Below, piece after piece: positions 1 through 8,562 of a DNA stretch of 64,000 nucleotides; position 1 is the stretch's first letter; each line of letters begins with the position of its first letter. This DNA is from Aequorivita antarctica (GTDB lineage Bacteria > Bacteroidota > Bacteroidia > Flavobacteriales > Flavobacteriaceae). The stretch lies in contig NZ_VORT01000013.1 in assembly GCF_007997155.1 (NCBI RefSeq), positions 1 to 64,000 of the forward strand. Direction: 5' to 3'. A program made the position numbers and the translations under genes. The notes beneath the pieces are model-generated. The model searched no databases and was not told the DNA's origin. It saw only the letters and a program-made list of their open reading frames with translations.

Positions 1-120
1 GGATGGGACGGTACCTATAACGGCAGACCGCTGCCCTCGAGCGACTACTGGTTCCGGGTGGAATACACCGAGGACGGAAACGCAAAGGAATTTAAAGGAC
101 ATTTTACCTTAAAACGATAA
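1..120 (+). CDS. C-terminal end of a T9SS type-B sorting domain protein (partial)
   Basis: The reading frame is open from base 1 to the TAA at 118-120 and encodes the last 39 residues of a protein that begins outside the window. The residues (GWDGTYNGRPLPSSDYWF near the start, GHFTLKR at the end) match the pattern of the gliding-motility-associated C-terminal domain (CHU_C family, TIGR04131). That domain directs proteins through the type IX secretion system to the cell surface. A PorP/SprF gene follows nine bases later, the usual arrangement for type-B substrates. The function of the missing body cannot be read from here. Confidence 0.88.
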   Translation, partial: GWDGTYNGRPLPSSDYWFRVEYTEDGNAKEFKGHFTLKR

Positions 121-129
121 ATAGAAATT

Positions 130-1149
130 ATGAACATTAAACAAATCCCCATTATCCTATTTTTGATATCATCGCTTTACGGATTTTCTCAAGACGGCAT
201 ACCTGTATATTCAGACTATTTTTCTGATAATTTGTATTTACTCCATCCTTCCATGGCTGGGGCATCATCATATGCCAAACTCCGAATAACGGCACGTCAG
301 CAATGGTTTGATCAAGATGAAGCTCCCAATATGCAAACTATAAGTTTTCATACTCCTTTGGGAAACAATACAGGAATTGGGGCTATTATTTTTAATGATA
401 AAAATGGGTACCATTCCCAAACCGGAGGCTATTTAACTTTCGCATATCATCTATTGTTTTCACGGAGCAGGGTAGACATAAACCAATTATCTTTTGGTTT
501 AAGTGCGGGTTTAACACAACAAAAGCTTGATGAAACTAAATTTTCCTTAGAAGATTACGACCCAATAATAGCTGGAATTGTTCAAAGTACTTCCTATTTT
601 AATGTGGATGCAGGTCTTTCTTATAATTTCTTAAATTTCTCGGGCCATTTTACAGTAAAGAATATTATTTTTCAAAACAGAAGTATTTATTCGAGTGAAA
701 TTGAACCCAATAATCAGCGCAATTATTTAATTTCCGGAGCATACGCCATTCAAAGCAGAAAGACGCCATGGACCTATGAACCATCTCTAATGTTTCAAAT
801 GAAAGAGAGAACCGGTGAAAAATCCATCGATGTAAATTTTAAAGCATATCGTTCCATGGATTTTGGCAGACTGTATGGGGGAATTTCATACAGAAGAAGT
901 TTTGATGGGAGCGAATATTTGGATGGAACTGAAATTAAGGCTCAAAAATTACAATACATAACTCCTGTGATAGGTGCTAATTATAACAAATTTATGTTCG
1001 CTTACACCTACACACATCAATCGGGGAGTATAAAATTTGGCAGTGGTGGTTTTCATCAGATTACTTTAGGGTATAATATTCTTGAGGGTAAAATCCAAAC
1101 TTGGGACCAGGATATGAGATATAATGGGATGCTACGTCCTGATAATTAA
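130..1149 (+). CDS. PorP/SprF family type IX secretion system membrane protein
   Basis: This 339-residue protein has a signal peptide (residues 1-20, ending FSQ). The mature part is rich in aromatic and alternating beta-strand segments, as expected for an outer-membrane barrel. The early DNLYLLHPSMAG and ITARQQWF segments are typical of the PorP/SprF family, whose members work with T9SS and are often encoded next to large type-B substrates. It follows such a substrate end with a nine-base gap, so the two are probably co-transcribed. The likely role is surface anchoring or export of that specific partner. Family assignment is strong; the exact paralogue is not determinable. Confidence 0.9.
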   Translation: MNIKQIPIILFLISSLYGFSQDGIPVYSDYFSDNLYLLHPSMAGASSYAKLRITARQQWFDQDEAPNMQTISFHTPLGNNTGIGAIIFNDKNGYHSQTGGYLTFAYHLLFSRSRVDINQLSFGLSAGLTQQKLDETKFSLEDYDPIIAGIVQSTSYFNVDAGLSYNFLNFSGHFTVKNIIFQNRSIYSSEIEPNNQRNYLISGAYAIQSRKTPWTYEPSLMFQMKERTGEKSIDVNFKAYRSMDFGRLYGGISYRRSFDGSEYLDGTEIKAQKLQYITPVIGANYNKFMFAYTYTHQSGSIKFGSGGFHQITLGYNILEGKIQTWDQDMRYNGMLRPDN

Positions 1150-1170
1150 AATCGCTTCATAATACAAGAA

Positions 1171-1205
1171 AAGCCTGATACCATTATACGTATCAGGCTT
1201 TTTTT
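1171..1205. terminator. Bidirectional rho-independent terminator
   Basis: AAGCCTGATAC (1171-1181) pairs perfectly with GTATCAGGCTT (1190-1200) around an 8-base loop. A T-run follows on the plus strand and an A-run precedes it. It lies between the converging PorP/SprF and VWA genes and can serve both. Confidence 0.85.
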
Positions 1206-1219
1206 ATATTAAATAAAAC

Positions 1220-2374
1220 TTATTCCCAAGTATAATTCTTTTTTTCAGCTTGCTTTTTTATGGCTTGCACCATTGCGTTTTCTAAACCGTTGCTAGTCTC
1301 TTTTGTGTTTTCTGCAATATACTTTCTACGCTCTTCATTGAGGTCCATAATTTCTTTTTGGATTGCTTCTCTTTCGGAACGCTTTACTTCAAGATATTTT
1401 TTTATTTCGGAAGCACTCTTTCCTTTCAGTTCCTTTGGCAATTCGTCTTTTTTCAACTTGTCATAACTGAAATTTGCTTCTTCTTCGGCATCTACCAAAT
1501 CCCAAGTGCTATTGGTATACAGATGGCTTCCTTTTGAAACCGTTCGGCTTACTGCGTTGGCTTTACTATATTCTGCAGCGTTGGCATCCTGTTCTTGCTG
1601 TACGCGACTTTTGTTACTTCCCGCGCTTCCGTAGGGAACATAAGTTTTGTTTAGTTTCACATTCAATTGGATGATAATATCATCATAAGGGGAAGGTACA
1701 TATACAGTTTGCTGATTTTGATTTATCGCCATATAGTCGCCATAGGTAAGTTGGGCACCATCTTTCCAGTAGCTGTCTATTCCGTGTTTATAATCGCCAC
1801 AGAAAATGGTATTCACAACCACGCCGTTTTCCTTGGCATTTGCCGCGGCATCTTTGTAATTGATTCCTCCTTGATCAAAAGGCTCATTGCCTGCTATAAA
1901 AACCATTTTCAAATCATCTGCTTCGTTTCCCCAATCAAGTTTGTTCAAAGATTCTTGGATTACGGCACCGCAGTATTCGCTTCCGCCATTGGTGGTCAAT
2001 GAAAAAAGTTCTTTTGAAACATCGTCTAAATCTTCCGTAAAGCTTAAAATTTTACGGATGTAATTGTCTCGTGAATTCAAATTATCGTTTCCATATTCGT
2101 ATAAAGCTATTTGAAGTTTCGGACGGTCATTGCGGCATTTGGCATAGCTCAACTCATTCACAATCTCCCAAAGTTGGGCCTTGGCTTGGTCTATCAATCC
2201 GTCCATACTGTTGCTAGTGTCCAGTAAAAGAGCCACCTTTATATAGTGGTCTTTTTTCGGGTTTTGGGTTTCCAATGTTGCTAATAATTGCTTGTCGGTT
2301 TTCTGGTTATCCGCTTTGCAGGAAATCGTCAGCATGAAGGCTGCGAAGATGAAGATGATTTGTAACTTTTTCAT
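1220..2374 (-). CDS. VWA domain lipoprotein
   Basis: A 384-residue protein with a lipoprotein signal peptide (lipobox ending at Cys19). A von Willebrand factor A domain starts around residue 46. The metal-ion-dependent adhesion site is visible as D52-x-S54-x-S56, with TTNGGSE further on. The C-terminal third is charged and probably helical, and lacks a recognisable second domain. Family members bind proteins through a divalent metal; the partner is unknown. It stands alone, converging on the PorP/SprF gene through a shared terminator. The placement at an envelope membrane is inferred from the lipobox. Confidence 0.85.
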   Translation of the reverse strand: MKKLQIIFIFAAFMLTISCKADNQKTDKQLLATLETQNPKKDHYIKVALLLDTSNSMDGLIDQAKAQLWEIVNELSYAKCRNDRPKLQIALYEYGNDNLNSRDNYIRKILSFTEDLDDVSKELFSLTTNGGSEYCGAVIQESLNKLDWGNEADDLKMVFIAGNEPFDQGGINYKDAAANAKENGVVVNTIFCGDYKHGIDSYWKDGAQLTYGDYMAINQNQQTVYVPSPYDDIIIQLNVKLNKTYVPYGSAGSNKSRVQQEQDANAAEYSKANAVSRTVSKGSHLYTNSTWDLVDAEEEANFSYDKLKKDELPKELKGKSASEIKKYLEVKRSEREAIQKEIMDLNEERRKYIAENTKETSNGLENAMVQAIKKQAEKKNYTWE

Positions 2375-2586
2375 AATTATTTTTTTAAATGAGTTTACAA
2401 CGGTATAAACCTAAGGCGAACTTTTTTTGAAAAAAACCAACTTTGAGGAAGGGGTTTATCTGAATTAGTGAAAAGTATTTTTGGATGAGTGAAGTATTCT
2501 TTTTTTGCATTAGTGGAAGCTATTTCAGAAAAACGTAATTTTAAACATTGCGCCAAAGTGCGTATGTTTACCGTTTTAATGACAAA

Positions 2587-4782
2587 ATGAAAAAACTTCT
2601 TTTCCTTTTTTTGGCCCTTACCTTTTTTTGTTCCACAGATAGCTTTTCACAAGTAAAGCGTTTGACGAACAATAAGCCTTTTATGCTGAAAGGCGAGGTG
2701 ATTGATGGCGAAACCAATATACCTATCGCAAAGGTGAACGTGGAGATTTTGGGCGGACAATACACAACCACAAACGGACAAGGCAGGTTTGCGATTTCAG
2801 CCAAAATAGGCGATGAGCTTGTTATAAAAAGCGATGATTTTGTAACGGTTTATCACACAATTAAAGAAAACGATTTTATAACCCTGCGGGTCGAAAAGGC
2901 AAAATCAGAACCTGCGCCAATTGTGTCCAAAAGTTCCAAAGGTAAAGAGCAAGCAGGTTTCAACGTTTATTTGGACTCTGCAAAATTCTTTCTGAAAAAA
3001 GATGCACAGAAAAGCATTGAATACGTTACCAAGGCGCTGGAACCGATGCGCGGCAAAACCATTTCAAATAAAGAGAATAGTTTGGCCTTTGAAACTTTGG
3101 GTGACATCAACTTGTTTTGGACCTTGCCAGATCTTGCCATCGACAATTATAAACAAAGTATTCAAAACAATGCAAATACAGATGTTTCAATCAAGTTGGC
3201 AAAGGCCTTTGCGCAAAACAAAAACTATCAGGAAAGCATTTCGGTATTTCAAAAATTGTTGAAGGAGAATCTTTCTGCGTACCAAAAAGTAGAAGTTTAC
3301 GAAGGTTTAGGCGATACGTATAAGGCAATTGGAGATGGCGTGAAAAGTGTTTTTAACTATCAAAAAGCGTTAGATGTAGCCAAAGAGAATAAAATTACGC
3401 CGAAAATTACAAACTTAAATTCCAAGATTGGCGAAGCTTATGCCCAGAGTGGTGCTTTGAATGAAGCTGAAGAATATTTTGACAATTCCCTCAAACTTGC
3501 CAAAAAAGAAAATAAACAACGAGCTGTTTCAGAAAAAAACAAAGTGGCAGATTTTTACAACCAAAACCGCGAATACGATAAAGAAATCCAGCTTCGTGAA
3601 GAAACTTTGGAAGAACTTAACTCGATGGGAAAAGCCGCCACGGTTGAAGATGAAGCCCTAACACCACAACGGCAAAACTATAAAATTGCAAATGCTTTTG
3701 TGGCGCAGGAAAAATATAAACAGGCTATTCCGTATCTCGAAAGAAGTATTGCAGAGGCAGACAAAAAGGAAGATTTAATTGTTCAGAAGGACGCTGTGCG
3801 AAAACTTTCCGAGATTTATCGAGACATTGGCGAGTTTGACAAAGCAACCGAAAGCTATCAACGGTATGTAGAAGTTGTAGATGAGCTTTATGTGAAAAAG
3901 GAACAGGAAATAAGCCAAGCGGCACGTCTTAGCAAAGAAATTACCCAAAAACAAAACCGAATTGCCAGCCTCGAAAACGACCGAAAGCTGAACGAAAGCA
4001 GATACAAACTCGCTTTTGAAAATCAAGAATTGATTGAAAGAAACAGCCAAATCCAAAAGTGGGTTATCATTTCATTAGCTGTTATTGTTTTGCTGCTGTT
4101 TTTTGCAGCTTACACCCAGTACAAAAATGTGAAACAGCAAAAGTTCGCCAATAATGTTTTAGCATTGAAATCGCTTCGATCCCAAATGAATCCCCATTTC
4201 ATATTTAATGCGCTAAATTCCGTGAACAGCTTTATTGCGGTCAACGATGAACGTACCGCAAACAAATATTTGACGGATTTTTCACTGTTAATGCGTTCCG
4301 TTTTGGAAAACAGCGAAGAAGATTTTATCCCGCTCGAAAAAGAAATTGAGTTGTTGCAGCTGTATGTGAAGCTGGAACATTTCAGATTTAAGGATAAATT
4401 TGACTATAAAATTACGGTTGATGAAAACATAAAACTGAATGAATTTGTGATTCCACCAATGTTACTTCAACCTTATGTTGAAAATGCTGTGTGGCACGGA
4501 CTTCGGTACAAAGAGGAGAAAGGTTTACTGGAAATCAACTTTCAACAAATTGATTCTGAAACCATAAAAATTTCCATAACCGATGATGGAATTGGCCGTT
4601 CAAAATCGAAGGAATTCAAAACCGAAAACCAAAAGAAACAAAAGTCGAAAGGAATGGGCAACACCCAAAAGCGCATTGCTATTTTGAACCAAATGTACAA
4701 AGACAAGGTGGATGTGAAAGTGGAGAATATTTTTGAAAACAATGAAGGGACCCGAGTGGAACTTATTTTAAAGAAAGATTGA
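2587..4782 (+). CDS. LytS-type sensor histidine kinase with N-terminal carboxypeptidase-like domain and TPRs
   Basis: The start is placed at ATG 2587 because a signal peptide (MKKLLFLFLALTFF...) begins there; a TTG at 2548 would add 13 unlikely residues. After the signal come a short carboxypeptidase-regulatory-like beta domain (about residues 35-85), a long array of TPR-like helices (about 120-440), a coiled coil, one membrane segment (about 493-513) and a His_kinase domain (PF06580 type). His537 lies in the QMNPHFIFNAL motif and Asn633 in YVENAVWHGL; a DDGIG motif follows. Its stop overlaps the start of the LytTR regulator by one base, so the two form a two-component system with a periplasmic TPR sensor. 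The ligand is unknown. Confidence 0.9.
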   Translation: MKKLLFLFLALTFFCSTDSFSQVKRLTNNKPFMLKGEVIDGETNIPIAKVNVEILGGQYTTTNGQGRFAISAKIGDELVIKSDDFVTVYHTIKENDFITLRVEKAKSEPAPIVSKSSKGKEQAGFNVYLDSAKFFLKKDAQKSIEYVTKALEPMRGKTISNKENSLAFETLGDINLFWTLPDLAIDNYKQSIQNNANTDVSIKLAKAFAQNKNYQESISVFQKLLKENLSAYQKVEVYEGLGDTYKAIGDGVKSVFNYQKALDVAKENKITPKITNLNSKIGEAYAQSGALNEAEEYFDNSLKLAKKENKQRAVSEKNKVADFYNQNREYDKEIQLREETLEELNSMGKAATVEDEALTPQRQNYKIANAFVAQEKYKQAIPYLERSIAEADKKEDLIVQKDAVRKLSEIYRDIGEFDKATESYQRYVEVVDELYVKKEQEISQAARLSKEITQKQNRIASLENDRKLNESRYKLAFENQELIERNSQIQKWVIISLAVIVLLLFFAAYTQYKNVKQQKFANNVLALKSLRSQMNPHFIFNALNSVNSFIAVNDERTANKYLTDFSLLMRSVLENSEEDFIPLEKEIELLQLYVKLEHFRFKDKFDYKITVDENIKLNEFVIPPMLLQPYVENAVWHGLRYKEEKGLLEINFQQIDSETIKISITDDGIGRSKSKEFKTENQKKQKSKGMGNTQKRIAILNQMYKDKVDVKVENIFENNEGTRVELILKKD

Positions 4783-5513
4783 TGAAACTAAACGCAATAA
4801 TTGTTGAAGACGAAGAAACCAGCAGGGAAATTCTGCGGAATTATTTGGCAAAATACTGCCCGAGTATTGTTTTAAAAGGTGAAGCCACAAACGTGGACGA
4901 AGCTTTGGTTTTGATAAGGAATAACGATTTGGACGTGGTTTTCCTCGATGTAGAAATGCCTTACGGAAATGCTTTCGATTTGCTTGACAAAGTTGGCGAC
5001 CGTCAGTTTGAAACTGTTTTTGTTACTGCCTACAATCATTATGCGATTGATGCTTTAAATGCCCATGCTTCCTATTATTTGCTAAAACCAATTTCAATAG
5101 ATAAATTGATTGAGGCTGTTGATTATGTTTCGGAAATAAAGACAAAGGAAAACAATCTTCAAAATTCAATTTTAAAGCCGCTTCAGACGCAAGTTGCTGG
5201 CAAGATTACAATTCCCTTGCAAAATGGTTTTGAAGTGCTTCAAATGGAAGATATACTCTATTGTCAGGCAGATGACAATTACACACAGATTCATTTAAAA
5301 GTCGGAAAGCGATTGGTGAGCAAAACCTTGAAATATTTTGAAGATTCACTTTCGGAAAATGGGTTTGCTCGGGTTCATAAATCCTATTTGGTAAATGTGA
5401 ACGAAATTACTGAATACAAAAAAGGAAAGGGTGGGAGCGTAGTGCTTAGTAGCGGTAAGGAAATTATGGTTAGCCCATCACGTAAAAAAGAATTGTTGGC
5501 TTATTTTGGATAA
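4782..5513 (+). CDS. LytTR family response regulator
   Basis: A 243-residue protein with an N-terminal receiver domain. The acidic pair is in IIVEDEE, the phosphoacceptor is Asp56 in FLDVEMP, the conserved Thr is in FVTAYN and the Lys in LLKPIS. The C-terminal LytTR DNA-binding domain (about 135-243) has the typical VHKSYLVNVNEI segment. ATG at 4782 is preferred over TTG at 4779; it shares its A with the TGA of the kinase gene, indicating translational coupling. It is the output partner of that kinase. LytTR proteins bind direct repeats upstream of targets; none is obvious near this gene. Confidence 0.93.
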   Translation: MKLNAIIVEDEETSREILRNYLAKYCPSIVLKGEATNVDEALVLIRNNDLDVVFLDVEMPYGNAFDLLDKVGDRQFETVFVTAYNHYAIDALNAHASYYLLKPISIDKLIEAVDYVSEIKTKENNLQNSILKPLQTQVAGKITIPLQNGFEVLQMEDILYCQADDNYTQIHLKVGKRLVSKTLKYFEDSLSENGFARVHKSYLVNVNEITEYKKGKGGSVVLSSGKEIMVSPSRKKELLAYFG

Positions 5514-5557
5514 AAGTTGCAAGTTTGATATGATTAAATTTAATTGCTTTTATTTTT

Positions 5558-5583
5558 GAAACCTGAAACCTGAAACCTGAAAC
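5558..5583. repeat. Heptameric tandem repeat (GAAACCT, 3.7 copies)
   Basis: Units are at 5558-5564, 5565-5571, 5572-5578 and a partial at 5579-5583, ending three bases before the ATG of the gamma-carbonic anhydrase gene. It sits where a ribosome would load. A related heptamer array lies at 13598-13627. Confidence 0.9.
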
Positions 5584-5585
5584 AA

Positions 5586-6098
5586 ATGATAATTAAATCC
5601 GTAAACGGAAAACACCCTCAAATCCCAGAAGATTGTTTTATAGCTGAAAATGCTACGATTGTTGGAGATGTAGTGATGGGCAACGAATGTAGCGTTTGGT
5701 TTAACGCTGTAATTCGAGGTGATGTGCATTTCATTAAAATGGGCAATAAAGTGAATGTTCAAGATGGCGCTGTAATTCACGCGACCTATAAAACTTCGCC
5801 CACTACAATTGGGAACAATGTTTCCATTGGGCACAATGCCATTGTTCACGGCTGCACTATACACGATAATGTTTTAATCGGAATGGGAAGTATTGTTATG
5901 GACGATTGCGTGGTTGAAAGTAATACGATAATTGCCGCGGGTGCTGTGGTTTCGAAAAATACAAGAGTTGAAAGTGGAAGCATTTATGCAGGCATTCCCG
6001 CCAAAAAAATAAAAGATATTAGCCCCGAATTGACCAAAGGTGAAATTGAACGGATTGCCAATAATTATGTTATGTACTCTTCGTGGTTTAAGGAATAA
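5586..6098 (+). CDS. Gamma-carbonic anhydrase family protein
   Basis: This 170-residue left-handed beta-helix protein is built from hexapeptide repeats. Three histidines, His65, His83 and His88, sit at the positions and spacing expected for the zinc ligands of gamma-class carbonic anhydrases (the last two five residues apart in IGHNAIVHG). The length is typical of the YrdA/PaaY branch. Proteins of this branch either hydrate CO2 or act as acyl-related relatives, so catalysis is likely but not certain. The start is fixed by a heptamer repeat directly upstream. It converges on murI with only one base between the stops. Confidence 0.88.
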   Translation: MIIKSVNGKHPQIPEDCFIAENATIVGDVVMGNECSVWFNAVIRGDVHFIKMGNKVNVQDGAVIHATYKTSPTTIGNNVSIGHNAIVHGCTIHDNVLIGMGSIVMDDCVVESNTIIAAGAVVSKNTRVESGSIYAGIPAKKIKDISPELTKGEIERIANNYVMYSSWFKE

Positions 6099-6099
6099 T

Positions 6100-6891
6100 T
6101 TAGAAGTCTTTTTTTTCTATAGAAATCTTTTTAGCATAATCTTTCAATAGAAATTTTAAAGTATCCGTTTCAGCATTTGTAAAAAACTCAAGCTTTGGTT
6201 TGGTGTTCTCTTCGCGAAGCAAATCCAAGCTTTGTAAAACTATTTTTGTTTGCCGTGCAACCGCTTCGCCGGAATCTATAATTTTCACATTTTCAGGAAG
6301 TAATTTTTTCAACTGCGGAATTATGTAGGGGTAGTGGCTACATCCCAAAACAACATAATCAACATTAGCTTCAATCAGCGGTTTAATGTATTTTTTTAAA
6401 AGTGAGATCATTTCTGGACCGTCAAGATTTCCCGCCTCTATCAAAGGCACGAGACCTTCGCCAATAATTTCAACCACGCTTATATCCTTTGTAAATTCCT
6501 TTGTTGTTCTGCTGAAAAGTGCACTACTGAGGGTGCCTTTTGTAGCCAGAATTCCAATGCTTTTTGATGTGGTTTGTAGTGCTGCGGGTTTAATAGCTGG
6601 TTCTATACCAATAATGGGAATGTCGTAATTTTCCCGAAGTGTTGAAATAGCATTCGTTGTTGCCGTGTTGCAGGCCACAACAATTATCTTACTGCCTAGT
6701 TCCAGCAATTTTTCAACATTTTTAATGCTGAGCGCAGTGATTTCTTTCGATGATTTATATCCGTAGGGTGCATTTTTGCTATCGGCGAGATAGATGGTAT
6801 TCTCAAACGGTAGTAGTTTGTGGATTTCCTGCCATATAGATGAACCGCCAACACCCGAATCAAAAATGCCTATGGGATTATTTTTATCCAT
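6100..6891 (-). CDS. murI: Glutamate racemase
   Basis: This enzyme makes D-glutamate for peptidoglycan by a two-cysteine, cofactor-free mechanism. In the 263 residues one sees IGIFDSGVGGSS (Asp11, Ser12), LADSKNAPYG, the first catalytic cysteine Cys74 in VACNTATT, and the second, Cys184, in LGCSHYPY. Length and motif order are normal for the family. It lies downstream of the uppS-bamA-ompH-ompH block on the same strand, but a terminator-like hairpin at 7017-7042 and about 170 bases separate it, so it probably has its own promoter. Confidence 0.96.
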   Translation of the reverse strand: MDKNNPIGIFDSGVGGSSIWQEIHKLLPFENTIYLADSKNAPYGYKSSKEITALSIKNVEKLLELGSKIIVVACNTATTNAISTLRENYDIPIIGIEPAIKPAALQTTSKSIGILATKGTLSSALFSRTTKEFTKDISVVEIIGEGLVPLIEAGNLDGPEMISLLKKYIKPLIEANVDYVVLGCSHYPYIIPQLKKLLPENVKIIDSGEAVARQTKIVLQSLDLLREENTKPKLEFFTNAETDTLKFLLKDYAKKISIEKKDF

Positions 6892-7016
6892 TTTATCTGT
6901 ATAAAATATTTGATCTTTAGGAAGATGGAATGTCCAGGTATACCACTTCAGTTAATTTGCAATTTGTTTATAGGTATTTCGTAAAAGTAGCCAATTACTT
7001 CAAATTTGGATAAAAA

Positions 7017-7042
7017 AAAACTGCCCATAAATGAGCAGTTTT
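7017..7042 (-). terminator. Rho-independent terminator of the bamA-ompH operon
   Basis: On the minus strand AAAACTGC (7042-7035) pairs with GCAGTTTT (7024-7017), followed by a run of T. It lies about 25 bases past the stop of the second OmpH gene. Confidence 0.8.
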
Positions 7043-7066
7043 AAAATTTATAGTTTTAAGAAAGAA

Positions 7067-7576
7067 TTACATTCCCAAATCTTTTTTAACATCTGCCATA
7101 AGATCTTTTCCGTCTGCAAGGATAACGCCGCTACCTACGGTTGAATCCAATACATATTGATATCCTTGTGCTTTTGCTACTTTTTGAATTGTAGATTGAG
7201 CTTTTTCAAGAATTGGCTTAAAAATATCAGTTCTTTTCTTGTCTAGATCCTGAAGTGCTTGTTGTCTGTATGCTTGAATATTTTCTTGCATCCCTTGAAC
7301 TTCTTGGAATCTTTTTTGATTTTCTTCATCAGTTTTAGTGGTGGCCTCTGCATCGTACTGCTTCATTTTGGTCTCTAATTCCTTAGCCATTGCCTTAATC
7401 TCTGTGTCGTACGTTTTTTGCACTTTTTCCAATTGGCTTTGCGCTGCTTTGTACTCTGGCATAGCTTCAATAAGCTCTTGTGCATTAATATGTGCAATTT
7501 TTGATTGAGCATTCACAAAACTTGTAGCTCCCACGAAAAGTGCAATTGCAACTAATAACGTTTTCATTTTTTTCAT
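7067..7576 (-). CDS. OmpH/Skp family periplasmic chaperone (short paralogue)
   Basis: A 169-residue protein with a clear signal peptide (cleavage after NAQ, about residue 24). The mature domain has the OmpH/Skp layout: a small beta core (SKIAHINAQELIEAMPEYK at the front, YVLDSTVGSGVILADG near the end) and two long charged helices forming a tentacle. Skp holds unfolded outer-membrane proteins in the periplasm before delivery to BamA. It is the second of two tandem OmpH genes after bamA, and ends at a terminator. Confidence 0.9.
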   Translation of the reverse strand: MKKMKTLLVAIALFVGATSFVNAQSKIAHINAQELIEAMPEYKAAQSQLEKVQKTYDTEIKAMAKELETKMKQYDAEATTKTDEENQKRFQEVQGMQENIQAYRQQALQDLDKKRTDIFKPILEKAQSTIQKVAKAQGYQYVLDSTVGSGVILADGKDLMADVKKDLGM

Positions 7577-7641
7577 TGTAAGTGTATTTAATTTAAGTGT
7601 TATTTTATTTTAAAGTATTGATTGTTAAGTTTTTATAATGC

Positions 7642-8523
7642 CTATTGGCCACCCTCATCGCCATCGCCTTCATCACCACCTTTTGGAGGATTGTTGTTGT
7701 TTTGGCGGGATTCTATAATGGAATCTTTTCTTTGCTCTCTTTCCAGAATCAAACGTTGTCTACGTTCTTCAAACTCTGCTTTCTTTACAGCGCGGATGGA
7801 ATCGCGTTCTTTTTGACGTTGGGCCATCATTTCTTCACGTTCAGTTTTTTTGGCTTCAACTACTTTTTCGCGTTCCTCTTGTTTTTCTTGAATAGCTTTT
7901 TCTCTTTCGGTAACTGCGCCTTCTTCTTCTACTGAAAGGTTTTCACGTTGTTCTATTTCGCGTTTTTCTTTTTTATCTGCGGCTTGTACTCTTCTGCCGG
8001 CGCGTTCAATGCTACGTAGCACTAAATCGCTGATATCGTTTCTTTTTGCTGCAAAAAGCATTACAACATCTGCAGATTTGTCAAAGATGAAATCATACTT
8101 TTTGTTTTCTGCAACTTCCTGAACAATATTGAAAACCTGATCTTGGATAGGCTGAACCAGTTGTCTACGCTGTATCATCAAATCTCCATTTGGTCCAAAA
8201 CGGTCCTGCTGATATTTAAGCATTTCGTCTTCCTTGATTTTTATTTCCTCTTCGCGTTCATCGATCAATTCTTTTGTCAAAAGAACCCTTTCATTCGCTA
8301 GGTTCAATTTCATTTGATCAATTTCTTTTTGTTTTTTCTCAATGTCCTGTTTCCAGCGTTGCACCTTACCTTCTAACTGTATGGAAGCTTCTTTATATTC
8401 AGGAACACTTTCCAAGATATATTCCATATCAATATATCCTATTCGAACGCCTCTTTGTGCTTCTGCCATGAAGGTGAAGCAAAAAAGGGCAAGAGTAAAA
8501 ATGAGTATTTTTTTTGTCTTCAT
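7642..8523 (-). CDS. OmpH/Skp family periplasmic chaperone (long paralogue)
   Basis: A 293-residue protein with a signal peptide ending at AEAQ (about residue 22). The Skp-like core includes IGYIDMEYILESVPEYKEA and DFIFDKSADVVML. After about residue 175 comes an extra Arg/Glu/Lys-rich coiled coil and then a Gly/Asp tail rich in acidic residues. That extension makes it far longer than standard Skp (about 160). It lies 39 bases after bamA, so a role in outer-membrane protein assembly follows from family and position. The C-terminal coiled coil may add a binding surface or a span towards the peptidoglycan (inference). Confidence 0.88.
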   Translation of the reverse strand: MKTKKILIFTLALFCFTFMAEAQRGVRIGYIDMEYILESVPEYKEASIQLEGKVQRWKQDIEKKQKEIDQMKLNLANERVLLTKELIDEREEEIKIKEDEMLKYQQDRFGPNGDLMIQRRQLVQPIQDQVFNIVQEVAENKKYDFIFDKSADVVMLFAAKRNDISDLVLRSIERAGRRVQAADKKEKREIEQRENLSVEEEGAVTEREKAIQEKQEEREKVVEAKKTEREEMMAQRQKERDSIRAVKKAEFEERRQRLILEREQRKDSIIESRQNNNNPPKGGDEGDGDEGGQ

Positions 8524-8562
8524 ATTATTTGGTTGTTGTTTAAGAAAATATCGTGCCAGTTT

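Noticed and set aside
5558-5583. Short repeat considered as a CRISPR remnant
   Set aside because: Unit of seven bases without spacers; no cas genes in the window.
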